DNA of 64,000 nucleotides, taken from positions 1 to 64,000 of the forward strand of contig NZ_WWCM01000012.1 in the NCBI RefSeq assembly GCF_009857915.1, read 5' to 3'. Positions 63,348 through 64,000 of the stretch are shown here, in pieces. A program made the position numbers and the translations under genes. The notes below the pieces were generated by a model. The model was not told where the DNA came from and made no database searches. It saw only the letters and a list, made by a program, of their open reading frames with translations. This stretch comes from Duganella qianjiadongensis. GTDB taxonomy: Bacteria > Pseudomonadota > Gammaproteobacteria > Burkholderiales > Burkholderiaceae_D. How positions within the stretch are numbered: position 1 is the first letter of the stretch; the number at the start of each line of letters is the position of its first letter.

Positions 63348-64000
63348 TTACGCTTTGCTGCTGGCCGTTTTAGGCTTGGCTGGCGCACGTTTTGCAGCCG
63401 GTTTTTTGGCGCCGGCGCTGGCAGCAGGTTTGGCTCTGGCTTTGGCCGCTGCAGCCGCTTTGGCTACCGGTTTGGCGGCGGCTGGCGGCACGGTGCTGGC
63501 CACGGCCTGCTTGAACTGCTCCTGCAGCATATTCCACCACGCTGCCGGATTGGCCATGGGGGCGGCAGCGGCATCCGCGCCGGCAGCAGGCTTGCTGGCT
63601 GCGGCGGCACTGGCCTCAGGCGCCGGCTTGGCTGGTTCTGGCGCCGGTTTGGCGGCTTCCTGCGGGGCAGGCTTGTCCTTGTCGGCAGTGCGCGCATGGT
63701 GGAAGAAGGCCGACACATAAGGGTTGGCATCGAAGATGGATTTATCGCTACTGGCAGGCTGCTGCGCCGCCGAAGCCAGACTGGCACCGACCGATTTCAG
63801 CGTGGCGATGGTGCCGCGCTGGACTTCCAGCGCCTGTATGCTCCCGCGCAGCATATTCATGTTCACGCTGAGCCATGCTTCCACGGCTTTCAGGTCATTG
63901 ATTTTCTTGTCCAGTTCTTCCACGGACAGCGTAGGCGCCGTGAGGCCGGGCACGCTCATGCTGCCCCACAGGTTCTTGACGAAATCGAGCGTATCGTTCA
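63348..64000 (-). CDS. PhaM-like PHA-granule regulatory protein, N-terminus outside window
   Basis: The frame runs off the right edge: before MSVPGL the codons read NDTLDFVKNLWGS, so the true start is beyond base 64000. At least 217 residues are visible. The N-terminal part (DTLDFVKNLWGSMSVPGL, then LDKKINDLKAVEAWLSVNMNMLRGSIQALEVQRGTIA) matches the PhaM family, which binds PHB synthase and DNA to place granules. The C-terminus is Ala/Lys/Pro rich (AKARAKPAASAGAKKPAAKR), like the DNA-binding tails of PhaM in Ralstonia. A middle Ala/Pro-rich linker is probably disordered. PHA synthesis genes are expected elsewhere in the genome. Confidence 0.78.
   Translation of the reverse strand, partial: NDTLDFVKNLWGSMSVPGLTAPTLSVEELDKKINDLKAVEAWLSVNMNMLRGSIQALEVQRGTIATLKSVGASLASAAQQPASSDKSIFDANPYVSAFFHHARTADKDKPAPQEAAKPAPEPAKPAPEASAAAASKPAAGADAAAAPMANPAAWWNMLQEQFKQAVASTVPPAAAKPVAKAAAAAKARAKPAASAGAKKPAAKRAPAKPKTASSKA

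Overview
The window is about 64 kb of one bacterial chromosome, rich in G+C and densely coded. Gene content and protein sequences point to a betaproteobacterium of the Burkholderiales, most likely Oxalobacteraceae (Massilia/Duganella/Janthinobacterium type). The supporting markers are a kdsD-kdsC-lptC-lptA-lptB-rpoN-hpf block, long-form QueF, a fused GlcD/GlcF-like oxidoreductase with a DUF3683-type N-terminus, HPr kinase with EIIA-Ntr and RapZ, and a PhaM-like granule protein. The genus is inference from memory of these families. No rRNA, tRNA or CRISPR array was seen.

Region 1 (1-3100) is an AT-richer accessory end. It holds the 3' part of an IS3-family transposase with its right terminal repeat, a small HTH gene, a winged-helix/nucleotidyltransferase gene, and a tyrosine integrase abutting ychF. 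Core chromosome resumes at ychF (3143).

Region 2 (4.2-13.3 kb) carries a chemoreceptor, an orphan periplasmic binding protein, a NYN/LOTUS RNase-like protein, a MOSC protein, a GAF-GGDEF diguanylate cyclase and a CPA2 antiporter. Region 3 (13.4-18.9 kb) is the Kdo/LPS-transport/sigma-54 operon. A sequence matching a -24/-12 (sigma-54) promoter lies in front of the operon that encodes sigma-54 itself. Region 4 (19-25.5 kb) has a HIBCH-like hydrolase, a small membrane protein, then the reverse-strand genes rapZ, hprK, ptsN, queF and ilvA.

Region 5 (25.7-42.5 kb) is mostly forward-strand housekeeping: a YqaA-like membrane protein, a 1338-residue FAD/Fe-S oxidoreductase, HIT, DUF971, the ubiquinone genes ubiE/ubiJ/ubiB with a Tim44-like gene between, a TPMT-like methyltransferase, FmdB, DUF502, aspS, nudB, a DUF4160/DUF2442 pair, and a ybhP-like gene with clsB and hslR. 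Region 6 (42.6-50.2 kb) is a TetR-controlled beta-oxidation cluster: acyl-CoA dehydrogenase, FadB-type bifunctional enzyme, thioesterase, thiolase and enoyl-CoA hydratase.

Region 7 (50.2-64 kb) is signalling-rich: a second orphan binding protein, a PnuC-like transporter, a second chemoreceptor, a REC-AraC regulator, an HxlR regulator, a TPR-GAF-GGDEF cyclase, then tag, an MnmC homologue whose methyltransferase half looks degenerate, a soluble histidine kinase overlapping a REC-TPR regulator, and a PhaM-like gene running off the end.

The best leads are the sigma-54-like promoter of the rpoN operon, the eroded MnmC methyltransferase domain, the HTH/nucleotidyltransferase pair with a palindrome between them, a palindromic operator candidate for the beta-oxidation genes, and the kinase/REC-TPR pair.
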